DNA of 64,000 nucleotides from Mycobacterium yunnanensis (GTDB taxonomy: Bacteria; Actinomycetota; Actinomycetes; Mycobacteriales; Mycobacteriaceae): NCBI RefSeq assembly GCF_025823185.1, contig NZ_JACKVK010000009.1, forward strand, positions 372,001 through 436,000, read 5' to 3'. This document shows, one piece after another, positions 40,440 through 48,127 of this stretch. The notes beneath the pieces are model-generated. The model did not search any database. It was not told where the DNA came from and saw only the letters and a program-made list of their open reading frames with translations. The position numbers and the translations under genes are program-made. Numbering within the stretch: position 1 is the stretch's first letter; every line of letters starts with the position of its first letter.

Positions 40440-41443
40440 CTCGATGCCGTCCAAGCCAACAGCTTGTCCACCGGCCAGGTGTTGACGATGCGGTCGACGG
40501 GAACGCCGTTGTCCAGGGCCCGTTGGGCTCCGTAGCCGAGGAAGTCCAGCTGCCCGGGCGCGTGGGCGTCGGTGTCGATGGAGAAGTCGCAGCCGATCTC
40601 CAACGCCATCGCGAGCAACCGCGTGGGCGGGTCCCGACGTTCGGGGCGGGAGTTGATCTCGACGGCGGTGCCGTGGTCGCGGCAGGCGGTGAACACCTTC
40701 TCGGCGTCGAAGCTGCTCTCGGGTCGGACGCCCCGATTGCCCTCGACGAGTCGGCCGGTGCAGTGACCCAGCACGTCGGCCTTGCCCTCGGAGACAGCGC
40801 GCACCATCCGGCGAGTCATCGCCGCGGAGTCCATCTTGAGCTTCGAGTGCACGCTGGCCACGACGACGTCGAGCCGGTCGAGCAACTCGTCCTCCTGGTC
40901 GAGGCTGCCGTCGTCGAGGATGTCGACCTCGATGCCGGTCAGAATCCTCATGGGCGCGAACGTCTCTCGCAGTTCGTCGATGACGTCGAGCTGCTCACGC
41001 AGCCGGTCCGCTGACAGGCCGTTGGCGACGGTCAGGCGGGGAGAATGGTCGGTGAGTGCGCAGTATTCGTGGCCGAGCGCCTTGGCGGCGGCCATCATCT
41101 CCGAGATCGGTGCCGACCCGTCCGACCAGTTCGAGTGCAGATGCAGGTCGCCCTTGAGCGCCGCGCGTATCTCTCCGCCACCGAGATCCTTTGCATTGGA
41201 CCGCAATTCGGCCAAGACGTCGGGTTCGCGACCGGCCCAGGCCTGCGCGATGACCGCGGCGGTCTTCGGACCGACCCCGGGCAGCGACTGCCAGCTGTTG
41301 GCCGCGCCGTGCTTCTCGCGCTGCGCGTCGTCGAGGCGCTCGACGACGTCGGCGGCGTTGCGGTAGGCCATCACCCGGCGAGAGTCCTCGCGGGCACGGT
41401 CCTTGTAGTAGGCGATCTGGCGCAGCGCCGTGACGGGGTCCAC
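40436..41443 (-). CDS. PHP-domain phosphoesterase with N-terminal HhH region, Rv3856c type
   Basis: The protein has 335 residues, the length of Rv3856c. The N-terminal 105 residues resemble the helix-hairpin-helix part of family X polymerases (LPGVGPKTAAVIAQAW). The PHP domain then starts at GDLHLHSNWSDGS, with further metal ligands in LTDHS, GIEVDIL, VASVHS, DVLGHCTG, EINSRPER and DTDAHAPGQL. The polymerase palm is absent. Phosphoesterase or nuclease activity is expected but not proven. The GTG at 41443 gives the family N-terminus. Confidence 0.88.
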   Translation of the reverse strand: MDPVTALRQIAYYKDRAREDSRRVMAYRNAADVVERLDDAQREKHGAANSWQSLPGVGPKTAAVIAQAWAGREPDVLAELRSNAKDLGGGEIRAALKGDLHLHSNWSDGSAPISEMMAAAKALGHEYCALTDHSPRLTVANGLSADRLREQLDVIDELRETFAPMRILTGIEVDILDDGSLDQEDELLDRLDVVVASVHSKLKMDSAAMTRRMVRAVSEGKADVLGHCTGRLVEGNRGVRPESSFDAEKVFTACRDHGTAVEINSRPERRDPPTRLLAMALEIGCDFSIDTDAHAPGQLDFLGYGAQRALDNGVPVDRIVNTWPVDKLLAWTASS

Positions 41444-41528
41444 GGTTCCAGTGTGCCCGCGAATGAGGGCGTTCAATACCCCTGGTGGGCGCCGGAAAGA
41501 TGTGCCTTGGGAGTGGTCGACGGATTGT

Positions 41529-41534
41529 TAGGCT
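41529..41534 (+). promoter_or_regulatory. Candidate -10 element of the esp-like cassette
   Basis: TAGGCT lies 19 bases before the first GTG, with AAGGGGG ribosome binding site between, giving a very short leader. Confidence 0.45.
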
Positions 41535-41553
41535 GACGTCAAGGGGGATCTGC

Positions 41554-42468
41554 GTGAGCATTCTGGAGAAGCTGTTCAATCTCGGCAACGGCATCAGAAG
41601 CGGCGTCGAAGACGTGCCAGCGCTCTTGGGCGACCTCGCCACCGGCGACGTGCACGGCGTACTCACCGATGGTCGGAAACTCCTCGGCGATGCGAACGAC
41701 GTGATCGAGGGTGCGGGCGCTCTCGGCGTCGAGATCGGGCGTGTCCCCGCAAAATATCTGGGTTCCGTCGGCAAACTGGCGGATTCGCCAATCCTATCGG
41801 CTGCGCAGCTGGCGATCGAAGGCGAGAAGAAGCTCACCGGATCGGGCGATCCACACGGCGGGTCCGGATACAGCGCGTCCGCGGTGAAGCTGGAGGAGGC
41901 CGTCGAGACCCTTATCAATGCTGAAGTCAACCCCGATGTGTGGGACGGCGCGGCCGCGACCAAGTACGACGAACTGAGCAAGGCTCACCGCAGGATGGTG
42001 TCGAAGATGTCCGTTGCCGATGCCGAGGTGGGCAGGGTTCTCGACACGGAGGCGGAACAAGTCGTCCGCGCCCGCAACACACTCGACACCGCGTCTCAAG
42101 GGCTCTACGACTACGGTTTGGCCACCTCGTGGATGCTGCTCGTGCCCGGTCTCAATACGGCCAAGCTCGCCGCAGATTCCGCCGCCGTCGCCGCCGCAAT
42201 GGGCACCACGAACATGACGATGATGGTGCTTGCGCACAATGCGTTGGAGAACTCGCGCAAGATCGGAACGGCTGCCGAGACGTATGCCGCAGCCAAGAAG
42301 GACACGTCCGGAGAGCCAAGGTTCGCCGTACCCGAACAGGATCGGCAGGCCAATCTCCCTTCTCGACTTCATCCGACGACGAAATTCACGCCCGTCAAGC
42401 CAATGACACCACCGCCGACCGGGCCACCGGCTACGCCGTACGACGCGCCGGCACCCCCACATCCGTGA
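41554..42468 (+). CDS. EspA/EspE-like ESX-1 secretion-associated protein
   Basis: This 304-residue protein resembles the helical core of EspA/EspE. The core segment is YSASAVKLEEAVETL, then a WxG-like turn V129-W130-D131-G132 followed by AAATKYDELSKAH. A long second helix follows to about residue 185, then a hydrophobic pair (residues 187-226). A proline-rich tail (275-304) ends the protein. There is no cysteine, unlike M. tuberculosis EspA, which dimerises through one. In M. tuberculosis EspA is co-secreted with EspC and ESX-1 substrates. GTG 41554 follows AAGGGGG by six bases. Codon use is less G/C-biased than in flanking genes. Family assignment is by pattern recognition and needs a profile search. 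Confidence 0.75.
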   Translation: MSILEKLFNLGNGIRSGVEDVPALLGDLATGDVHGVLTDGRKLLGDANDVIEGAGALGVEIGRVPAKYLGSVGKLADSPILSAAQLAIEGEKKLTGSGDPHGGSGYSASAVKLEEAVETLINAEVNPDVWDGAAATKYDELSKAHRRMVSKMSVADAEVGRVLDTEAEQVVRARNTLDTASQGLYDYGLATSWMLLVPGLNTAKLAADSAAVAAAMGTTNMTMMVLAHNALENSRKIGTAAETYAAAKKDTSGEPRFAVPEQDRQANLPSRLHPTTKFTPVKPMTPPPTGPPATPYDAPAPPHP

Positions 42469-42496
42469 CCACCACGCTCAACGACTGAGGACACAC

Positions 42497-42820
42497 GTGT
42501 CTGATCTGGAATTCAACCTCAAGGTCGTCACCGACCACCTGACCGAACTGGGCGGTTTTCAAGAGACCGCGGCCAACAAGATCGTGGGCGCCAATCGAGA
42601 GACCGCCGACGTCGCCGCCAAGATTGAGGAAACCCACGGACTGGTGTGTTATGCCACCAGCCAAGCGATGTCCGAGGGCGAGACCGCTCGAAGGGATGCC
42701 GGTGACACCCTCTACACGGTGTCGACCGAGTTCAAGGAGAAGCTCGACGTCGCGGCGGTCAACTACAACGACGTCGACTACCGCGAAGGCCGGTCCATCG
42801 GCGAGGTATTCAATGTGTGA
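42497..42820 (+). CDS. EspC/EspF-like secreted protein
   Basis: The protein has 107 residues (EspC and EspF are about 103). It is all-helical with two hallmarks of EspC-type proteins. A T46-H47-G48-x-x-C51 turn corresponds to the THGxxC of EspC. Near the C-terminus is the type VII export signal YxxxD (Y90-N-D-V-D94). Such proteins usually pair with an EspA-type partner for export, and the upstream gene supplies one. It starts at GTG 42497 after CTGAGGA. Confidence 0.8.
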   Translation: MSDLEFNLKVVTDHLTELGGFQETAANKIVGANRETADVAAKIEETHGLVCYATSQAMSEGETARRDAGDTLYTVSTEFKEKLDVAAVNYNDVDYREGRSIGEVFNV

Positions 42821-42846
42821 GTACGAACGTCGACTGAGGCTCGCCG

Positions 42847-43299
42847 ATGTCTGACCAGACATCGAGCTTCGGGCCGGGATGGGATGGCGACGAACTCGAC
42901 GGCGACTACGCGGAAGCCGTCCCTCAGGACGACGATCCCGACTTCTCACGTGAGATCGACGAGGTCGACACCCTTCTCGTGACGGTGTCCAATCCCCAGG
43001 CCACGGTCTCGACCACAGCGCTGTTGAGCGGGCGGATCGTGACTGTTGAGTTGGCGCACTCCGTCGCGGAGTGGAGCGAGGCTCAGCTGGCCGACGAGAT
43101 CGTCGTCTTGGCGACACTCGCGCGCAAGCAGGCGCTGGCGGCTCAGCATTCGTTTACCGCGGCGTTCATGCAGCAACTCGGCCACGACCCGGCTGCCACG
43201 CGTGGACTTCTCGAGCGGGAACTTGGGCTGCCAGCGCCCGCCGACGTCCTGGCGGAGAAGGCACGCGTCTTTGCGACTCGCTACCAGGACGACGACTGA
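42847..43299 (+). CDS. EspD/EspH-like protein
   Basis: This 150-residue protein has an acidic N-terminus (about 1-40). The core then resembles EspD/EspH and YbaB-like folds: VTVSNPQATVSTTALLSGRIVTVELAHSV, LADEIVVLATLARKQA, and the closing LGLPAPADVLAEKARVFATRY. EspD stabilises EspA and EspC in M. tuberculosis; a similar chaperone-like role is inferred. The order A-C-D matches the M. tuberculosis espACD operon. The next gene begins one base after its stop. Confidence 0.78.
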   Translation: MSDQTSSFGPGWDGDELDGDYAEAVPQDDDPDFSREIDEVDTLLVTVSNPQATVSTTALLSGRIVTVELAHSVAEWSEAQLADEIVVLATLARKQALAAQHSFTAAFMQQLGHDPAATRGLLERELGLPAPADVLAEKARVFATRYQDDD

Positions 43300-43300
43300 C

Positions 43301-44740
43301 GTGACCTGGAACTACGCGCCGCCACCTGCTCCGCTACCTCCCGCTCCACCATCCGGGCCCCCGTCGCGGCGGCGGAATCGTGCGCTCATCCTGGTGGCAG
43401 TCGTGGCGCTGGTGGGGCTCGTCGCCGCGATTGCCGTCTACGTCGTCTCCGGCAAGTACGACGGCGATGAGTCCCTCGGCGCGACGAGGGATTCGAACTG
43501 GACGCCGCCACCTCAGACGTTCCTCGCCTCACGTATGGACGTGCGACCCGTTGCAGGGTGGACGGCACGCATCGGAGACGTCGGTCTACCGCCCGCAAGT
43601 ACATTCGCCTCGAGCGCCGACCCCATCTGGTCACAACCCTTCGTCGGCGACCAGGGCTCTCGTGGGTTCCTCATCGCACGGACTCCCGACGCGGCGGGCA
43701 GTCAATGGTGGCTGGTCGGCGTCGACGCGCTCACGGGCGAACGTGTGTTCGCGCCGGTCAGACTCGACGCCGCGATGTTCTCGCCTGAGTGCTTCCTCAA
43801 TGGACCCGAGGCCATAGTGTGCCTTCGCGACGGCGACCAGGGCGGAACTGCTTGGGTCGTGGACACTCGCTCGGGTCTCGTGACCTTCACCGGCCCAACC
43901 GATCTTCGAACGTCGTCCGGCGCCCTTCACGTCGTCCAGGCTGGTTCGTATGCGGTGGCCCAGACGACTGGGCAGGGTGTATTCGGGATTGGCCCGCGCG
44001 CCGCAACGACGTGGTTCGTGCCCGGAAAGGGGCAGGTGACCACGAGGCCGTCACGAGCGACCAACGTCGCGCCGCAGAATCTGGCGACCCAAGCCGCCGG
44101 TGGGGACGAAACCACGGTCTTTTCGCTCGCAGACGGCAAGGTCGTCACACCGGAACTCGACCCAGGCCTGAGCTGGGCATCGGCCGTGGTGTACCCAGGC
44201 GGATTCGCGGTCGAAGTCGTTGAGCCGCAATCGACTTCCATGCCAGTTGGTGTTGAATTCTTCGATATCGCCGGCAACAAAATGGGGCGCGCCGACGGTT
44301 CGGGCTTCCTCTCTACCAGCTCGATGGACATCCCGATCGTCGAGTCAACTGTCTACAGCCCCGCTGGCCACGAACTAGCCAACATCTCACGGTTCGAGAA
44401 CGGCGATCCCGTGCTCCTCATTGGAACCACGCTGTTCGCCGGTGGGCAGTCGTTCGACCACGATCCGCAGCGATACGACCTTGCTACTGGCTCGGAGGGG
44501 AAAGCCTGCAAGGTCACGTTGGCGAATTACCTTGCCACTGACGGCAAGGTGGCCATCTTCCAATCCAATACCCCGAACGTGGGACTCGTAACGAAAGCCG
44601 TGGACCTCGCGACGTGCGACGTCCTCTGGTCGATCCAATCTCCGTTCGGCTCGCTCCGCCACGTCTGGCGGATCGACACATCACTCGTCCAACTGTCCGA
44701 CGACGGAACAGAATTGACGTCGCTCGTCGCGCCCAGCTGA
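43301..44740 (+). CDS. Membrane-anchored propeller-like protein of the esp cassette
   Basis: The protein has 479 residues. A proline-rich cytoplasmic N-terminus (1-22) and arginines precede one membrane helix (about 28-49). The remaining 430 residues would be outside the membrane. They show repeated beta-rich blocks of the kind seen in WD40/PQQ propellers, for example WWLVGVDALTGERVF and AWVVDTRSGLVTF. Two or more cysteine pairs (CFLNGPEAIVCL, CKV, CDV) could form disulfides. It begins one base after the EspD-like stop, so it belongs to the same transcript. Codons such as CTA, ATT, GCT and ACT are unusually frequent. I know of no characterised member. Confidence 0.72.
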   Translation: MTWNYAPPPAPLPPAPPSGPPSRRRNRALILVAVVALVGLVAAIAVYVVSGKYDGDESLGATRDSNWTPPPQTFLASRMDVRPVAGWTARIGDVGLPPASTFASSADPIWSQPFVGDQGSRGFLIARTPDAAGSQWWLVGVDALTGERVFAPVRLDAAMFSPECFLNGPEAIVCLRDGDQGGTAWVVDTRSGLVTFTGPTDLRTSSGALHVVQAGSYAVAQTTGQGVFGIGPRAATTWFVPGKGQVTTRPSRATNVAPQNLATQAAGGDETTVFSLADGKVVTPELDPGLSWASAVVYPGGFAVEVVEPQSTSMPVGVEFFDIAGNKMGRADGSGFLSTSSMDIPIVESTVYSPAGHELANISRFENGDPVLLIGTTLFAGGQSFDHDPQRYDLATGSEGKACKVTLANYLATDGKVAIFQSNTPNVGLVTKAVDLATCDVLWSIQSPFGSLRHVWRIDTSLVQLSDDGTELTSLVAPS

Positions 44741-44812
44741 CACCCCGAGCCGTTCCATATCGCCGGCGCTATCAAGTCCGCACGTGCATCACGCCGTCGC
44801 TCCGGAGCGCGC

Positions 44813-45397
44813 CTAGGCCCACACCCGCGGATCGCGACCGCTCAGCGCGATCGCACGGTCCAATGTCGTTGCCGACGAGTCGATCTCGACGGCGGCGTCG
44901 AAGAGTCCCTCCACCGGCCCGTCGGCGGTGAAGCTCGCCAGGTGCGCGCGCACCGCCTCGGCCACGTCGTCGTCGATCTCGTAGGCCTGTCCGGACGCCA
45001 CGGCCACGTCCCACCCGTGCACCACGACCTCGGTCAGGCCGACCATTCCGCACACCCCGCCGGGCAGGTCGACTCCGCCCACTCGGGTCATGCCGTCCCA
45101 GGCGTCGGGCTCCCGCCACGCGTCGGCCAGCGCGGCCAGATTGTCGGGGTAGCGGGTTCGCCAGTCGGCGTCCAGCTCGAAGGCCGCCGCGCCGGGCGGG
45201 CTGTCGGTCAGTTCGCCGAGGTCCTTGCGCGCCGCGGCGGCGAACGCCACGCCCAGTCCGCCGAGGTGCGCCACCACCTCACGCAAGGAGAGTTTCTCGC
45301 ACGGAGTGGCTCCGTCGAGCTGGTCGTCGGTCACGCCCGCGAGGACATCGGAGGTCCGTGCACAGGCCTTCGCCACCAGGGGCGTCATCTCGTTCAT
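44813..45397 (-). CDS. Mycothiol-dependent maleylpyruvate isomerase/DinB-like family protein (TIGR03086-like)
   Basis: This 194-residue helical protein fits the DinB/MDMPI family: VLAGVTDDQLDGATPCEKLSLREVVAHLGG at the N-terminus and EVVVHGWDVAVASG in the middle, with H and D residues typical of the metal site. Members are mycothiol S-transferases or of unknown function. ATG 45397 was chosen among several clustered starts. It is divergent from the LLM gene across about 70 bases. Confidence 0.8.
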   Translation of the reverse strand: MNEMTPLVAKACARTSDVLAGVTDDQLDGATPCEKLSLREVVAHLGGLGVAFAAAARKDLGELTDSPPGAAAFELDADWRTRYPDNLAALADAWREPDAWDGMTRVGGVDLPGGVCGMVGLTEVVVHGWDVAVASGQAYEIDDDVAEAVRAHLASFTADGPVEGLFDAAVEIDSSATTLDRAIALSGRDPRVWA

Positions 45398-45454
45398 GCC
45401 CATACCGACTCGCGCCGGCGGACAAACTCGTCGACGCGTGCCAGGTTCCGGGTC

Positions 45455-45460
45455 TAGGCT
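45455..45460 (+). promoter_or_regulatory. -10 element of the LLM gene (leaderless)
   Basis: TAGGCT ends seven bases before the GTG at 45468. Confidence 0.5.
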
Positions 45461-45467
45461 TGATCGA

Positions 45468-46322
45468 GTGCGATTCGCCTTCAAGACATCCCCCCAAAAC
45501 ACCACGTGGTCGGAGATGCTGCCGATCTGGCAGGCCGCCGACGACATCGACGTGTTCGAGTCCGGCTGGACCTTCGACCACTTCTATCCGATCTTCTCCG
45601 ACTCCAGCGGTCCCTGCCTGGAGGGCTGGATCACCCTGACCGCGTTGGCGCAGGCCACCAAGCGGCTACGGGTCGGCGTGCTGGTCACCGGCATCCACTA
45701 CCGGCATCCCGCCGTCCTGGCCAACATGGCCTCGGCCCTCGACGTCATCTCCAACGGACGCCTCGAGCTAGGCATCGGTGCCGGCTGGAACGAAGAGGAG
45801 TCCGGCGCCTACGGCATCGAGCTGGGCACCATCAAGGAGCGCTTCGACCGCTTCGAGGAGGCCTGCGAGGTGCTCACCAGCCTTCTCACCAAGGAGTCCA
45901 CCACCTTCGACGGCAAGTACTACCAGCTCAAGGACGCCCGCAACGAGCCGAAGGGCCCGCAGCAGCCGCACCCCCCGATCTGCATCGGCGGCAGCGGCGA
46001 GAAGCGCACCCTTCCGCTGACCGCCAAGTACGCCGACCACTGGAACTTCGTCGGCGGCACGCCCGCAGAGTTCGCCCAGAAGCGCAACGTCCTACGCGCC
46101 CGCTGCAACGACATCGGCCGCAACCCCAAGGAGATCACTCTTTCCGCGCACGTCCGCCTCGGCGAGGACCGCAATTACCAAGCCCTGGTGGAGGATTGCG
46201 TCGCACTGGGCGCCGAGGGTCTTGACCTCGCGATCATCTACCTGCCGCCGCCCTATGACCCCGCCGTCTTGGAACCGCTGGCCGAGGCCATCCGCGACTC
46301 GGGTCTGCTGACGACGCCCTAG
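45468..46322 (+). CDS. LLM-class (luciferase-like, probably F420-dependent) oxidoreductase
   Basis: This 284-residue TIM-barrel flavin/F420 oxidoreductase has VGVLVTGIHYRHPAVLANMASALDVISNGRLELGIGAGWNE, the typical LLM core, and HPPICIGGSGEKRTLPLTAKYADHWN. Mycobacterial LLM proteins of this type usually use F420; the substrate is unknown. The GTG start is seven bases after TAGGCT. The stop lies four bases from the convergent DeoR stop. Confidence 0.88.
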   Translation: MRFAFKTSPQNTTWSEMLPIWQAADDIDVFESGWTFDHFYPIFSDSSGPCLEGWITLTALAQATKRLRVGVLVTGIHYRHPAVLANMASALDVISNGRLELGIGAGWNEEESGAYGIELGTIKERFDRFEEACEVLTSLLTKESTTFDGKYYQLKDARNEPKGPQQPHPPICIGGSGEKRTLPLTAKYADHWNFVGGTPAEFAQKRNVLRARCNDIGRNPKEITLSAHVRLGEDRNYQALVEDCVALGAEGLDLAIIYLPPPYDPAVLEPLAEAIRDSGLLTTP

Positions 46323-46325
46323 GCC

Positions 46326-47114
46326 TCACGCGTCGTCGTCGACCGCCACGACGTGAACGTGCACGCCCGCTGCGGCGATGCGTTCGAGCTGGTGAGGATT
46401 GGCCGTCGAGTCGGTGACCAGGTGGTGAATGTCGCTGAGCGGCACCATCTTCGCCAGCGTCACCTTTCCGATCTTCGATCCGTCGACGGCGACGACGACG
46501 CGTTGCGCGTTCGCCGCCATCGCGATCGCGGTACGCGCCTCGGCCTCGTCGTAGGTGGTGGCGCCGATCTCGGCGGACATGCCGTCGGCGCCGAGGACGG
46601 CCGTCCCGACGGTGATCACCTGGAATGCGTGCTCCGACATGGGGCCGACGGCCTCGAGGGTGTTGGCGCGCACCAGGCCACCGGTCGCGATCACCTTCAT
46701 GTGCGCGTCGACTGCGCAGTCGGCGGCAATCGTCAGCGAGTTGGTGACGACGGTCATGTTCGGGCGGCCCTTGAGCGATCTCGCCACCTCGCCGGTCGTG
46801 ATGCCACCGGTGAGTGCGACGGCCTGCGGGCCCGCCGGTATCAAAGCGGCTGCGCGCTGGGCGATTCGGCGTTTCACGGCGACCATGCGGTGGTCCCGGA
46901 GCCGCACGGGGATCTCACTGCCACTCGGGTCGAGAGCCCGCGCGCCGCCGTGGGTGCGAACCAGCAACCCCTGTTCCTCGAGTTCGTTGAGGTCGCGCCG
47001 CAACGTCGCCACCGACACCTTCAGCTCGCTGCACAGCACCTGCGACGCCACCTCCCCGCGGTCACGAAGAAGGGACAACACCTCGCGCATCCGGTCCGTG
47101 CGCTTGATCGACAT
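46326..47114 (-). CDS. DeoR-family sugar-regulon repressor
   Basis: This 262-residue protein has an N-terminal DeoR winged helix (about 8-62, VSVATLRRDLNELEEQGLLVRTHGGA). The DeoR C-terminal sensor domain follows (IALTGG-type VALTGGITTGEVARSL, GADGMSAEIGATTYDEAEARTA), which binds a sugar phosphate. It is transcribed away from the ten-gene sugar operon and most probably represses it. By analogy with AgaR and GatR the inducer would be a phosphorylated galactose-type or tagatose-type sugar. Confidence 0.88.
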   Translation of the reverse strand: MSIKRTDRMREVLSLLRDRGEVASQVLCSELKVSVATLRRDLNELEEQGLLVRTHGGARALDPSGSEIPVRLRDHRMVAVKRRIAQRAAALIPAGPQAVALTGGITTGEVARSLKGRPNMTVVTNSLTIAADCAVDAHMKVIATGGLVRANTLEAVGPMSEHAFQVITVGTAVLGADGMSAEIGATTYDEAEARTAIAMAANAQRVVVAVDGSKIGKVTLAKMVPLSDIHHLVTDSTANPHQLERIAAAGVHVHVVAVDDDA

Positions 47115-47251
47115 CGCTGAACTCTCCTCGGGACGGGGCCGCGACGATCACTTTTACTGACCGTTTTGCCCGCTTGCATTGCGCGCTTTGAGCGAGCTTC
47201 TCATGATCGATAGATGTTCCCCACGTCACACCCCCACCTCCGAGTGAGCTC
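47115..47251. promoter_or_regulatory. Divergent control region between deoR-type gene and sugar operon
   Basis: This 137-base region holds T-runs at 47152-47155, 47164-47167 and 47187-47189, spaced about 12 and 23 bases. This resembles the phased TTT tracts of DeoR-family operators. No clear -35/-10 pair was found. A weak GGGG-type ribosome binding site is absent upstream of GTG 47252. Confidence 0.35.
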
Positions 47252-48127
47252 GTGAGCCTGACCGCCACCGCCGACCTCATCAGCTCGGCCGTGGGCGACG
47301 GGACCGCCGTCCTGGCGTTCAACGTCGTCACCCTCGAGCACGCCGAGGGCATCGCCGAGGGGGCCGAACGCGCCGGTACGCCAGTCTTGTTCCAGTTCAG
47401 CGAGAACACCATCCGCTTCCACGGCGGCCGGCTGGCCCCACTGGTCTCGGCCTGTGCGGGAATCGCCGCGCAGTCGTCGGCGCCACTGGCCATCCACCTC
47501 GACCACGTCACCGACGTCGCGCTCATCGAAGAGGCCCTCGCCTCCGCGCCCGACCTCGGCGTCACCTCGATCATGATCGACGCCGCCCACCTGCCCTACG
47601 CCGACAACGTCGACCTGACCCGCGCGTTCGCCGACCGCGGCCACCGTGCCGGTCTGTGGGTCGAGGCCGAACTCGGCGAGATTGGCGGCAAGGGCGGGGC
47701 GCACGACTTCGGAGTGCGCACCGATCCCGCGGAGGCCGCGTCCTTCACGGCCGCCACCGGAGTGGACGGTCTCGCCGTCGCCGTCGGCAGCTCCCACGCG
47801 ATGACCACCCGCGACGCCGCGCTCGACGTCGACCTCATCGGTCGGCTCGCCGCCGCCGTCCCCGTACCCCTGGTGCTGCACGGCTCCTCCGGAGTTCCCG
47901 ACGACCAGCTCCGCCTCGCCGTCGCCGCGGGCATCCGCAAGGTCAACGTGGGCACGGCGCTCAACGTCGCCTACACCTCGGCGCTGCGGGACTCACTCGT
48001 GACCAATCCCACCGCGAGTGATCCCCGGCGCGCGCTGACCGCCGCCCGCACCGCCATCGCGGACGCGGTGGCCGAACTTTGCGACGCGGTCGTGCCGCGA
48101 CCCGTGGCGAACGGGAGTACCCGATGA
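47252..48127 (+). CDS. Class II tagatose/fructose-bisphosphate aldolase (GatY/KbaY-like)
   Basis: This 291-residue zinc aldolase cleaves tagatose- or fructose-1,6-bisphosphate (or a 1-phosphate) to DHAP and an aldehyde. Zinc ligands include H82/H85 (HLDH at 82-85) and the histidine of LVLHGSSGV. VEAELGEIGGKGGAHDFG is the conserved metal/loop region and KVNVGTALN binds phosphate. The next gene encodes a GatZ/KbaZ-like protein, so tagatose-1,6-bisphosphate is the preferred substrate by context. Its stop overlaps the next ATG (ATGA). Confidence 0.88.
   Translation: MSLTATADLISSAVGDGTAVLAFNVVTLEHAEGIAEGAERAGTPVLFQFSENTIRFHGGRLAPLVSACAGIAAQSSAPLAIHLDHVTDVALIEEALASAPDLGVTSIMIDAAHLPYADNVDLTRAFADRGHRAGLWVEAELGEIGGKGGAHDFGVRTDPAEAASFTAATGVDGLAVAVGSSHAMTTRDAALDVDLIGRLAAAVPVPLVLHGSSGVPDDQLRLAVAAGIRKVNVGTALNVAYTSALRDSLVTNPTASDPRRALTAARTAIADAVAELCDAVVPRPVANGSTR

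Noticed and set aside
41554..44740. A complete type VII secretion system
   Set aside because: Only accessory Esp-like genes are present; no EccB/C/D/E, MycP, EsxA/B or PE/PPE gene is in the window.
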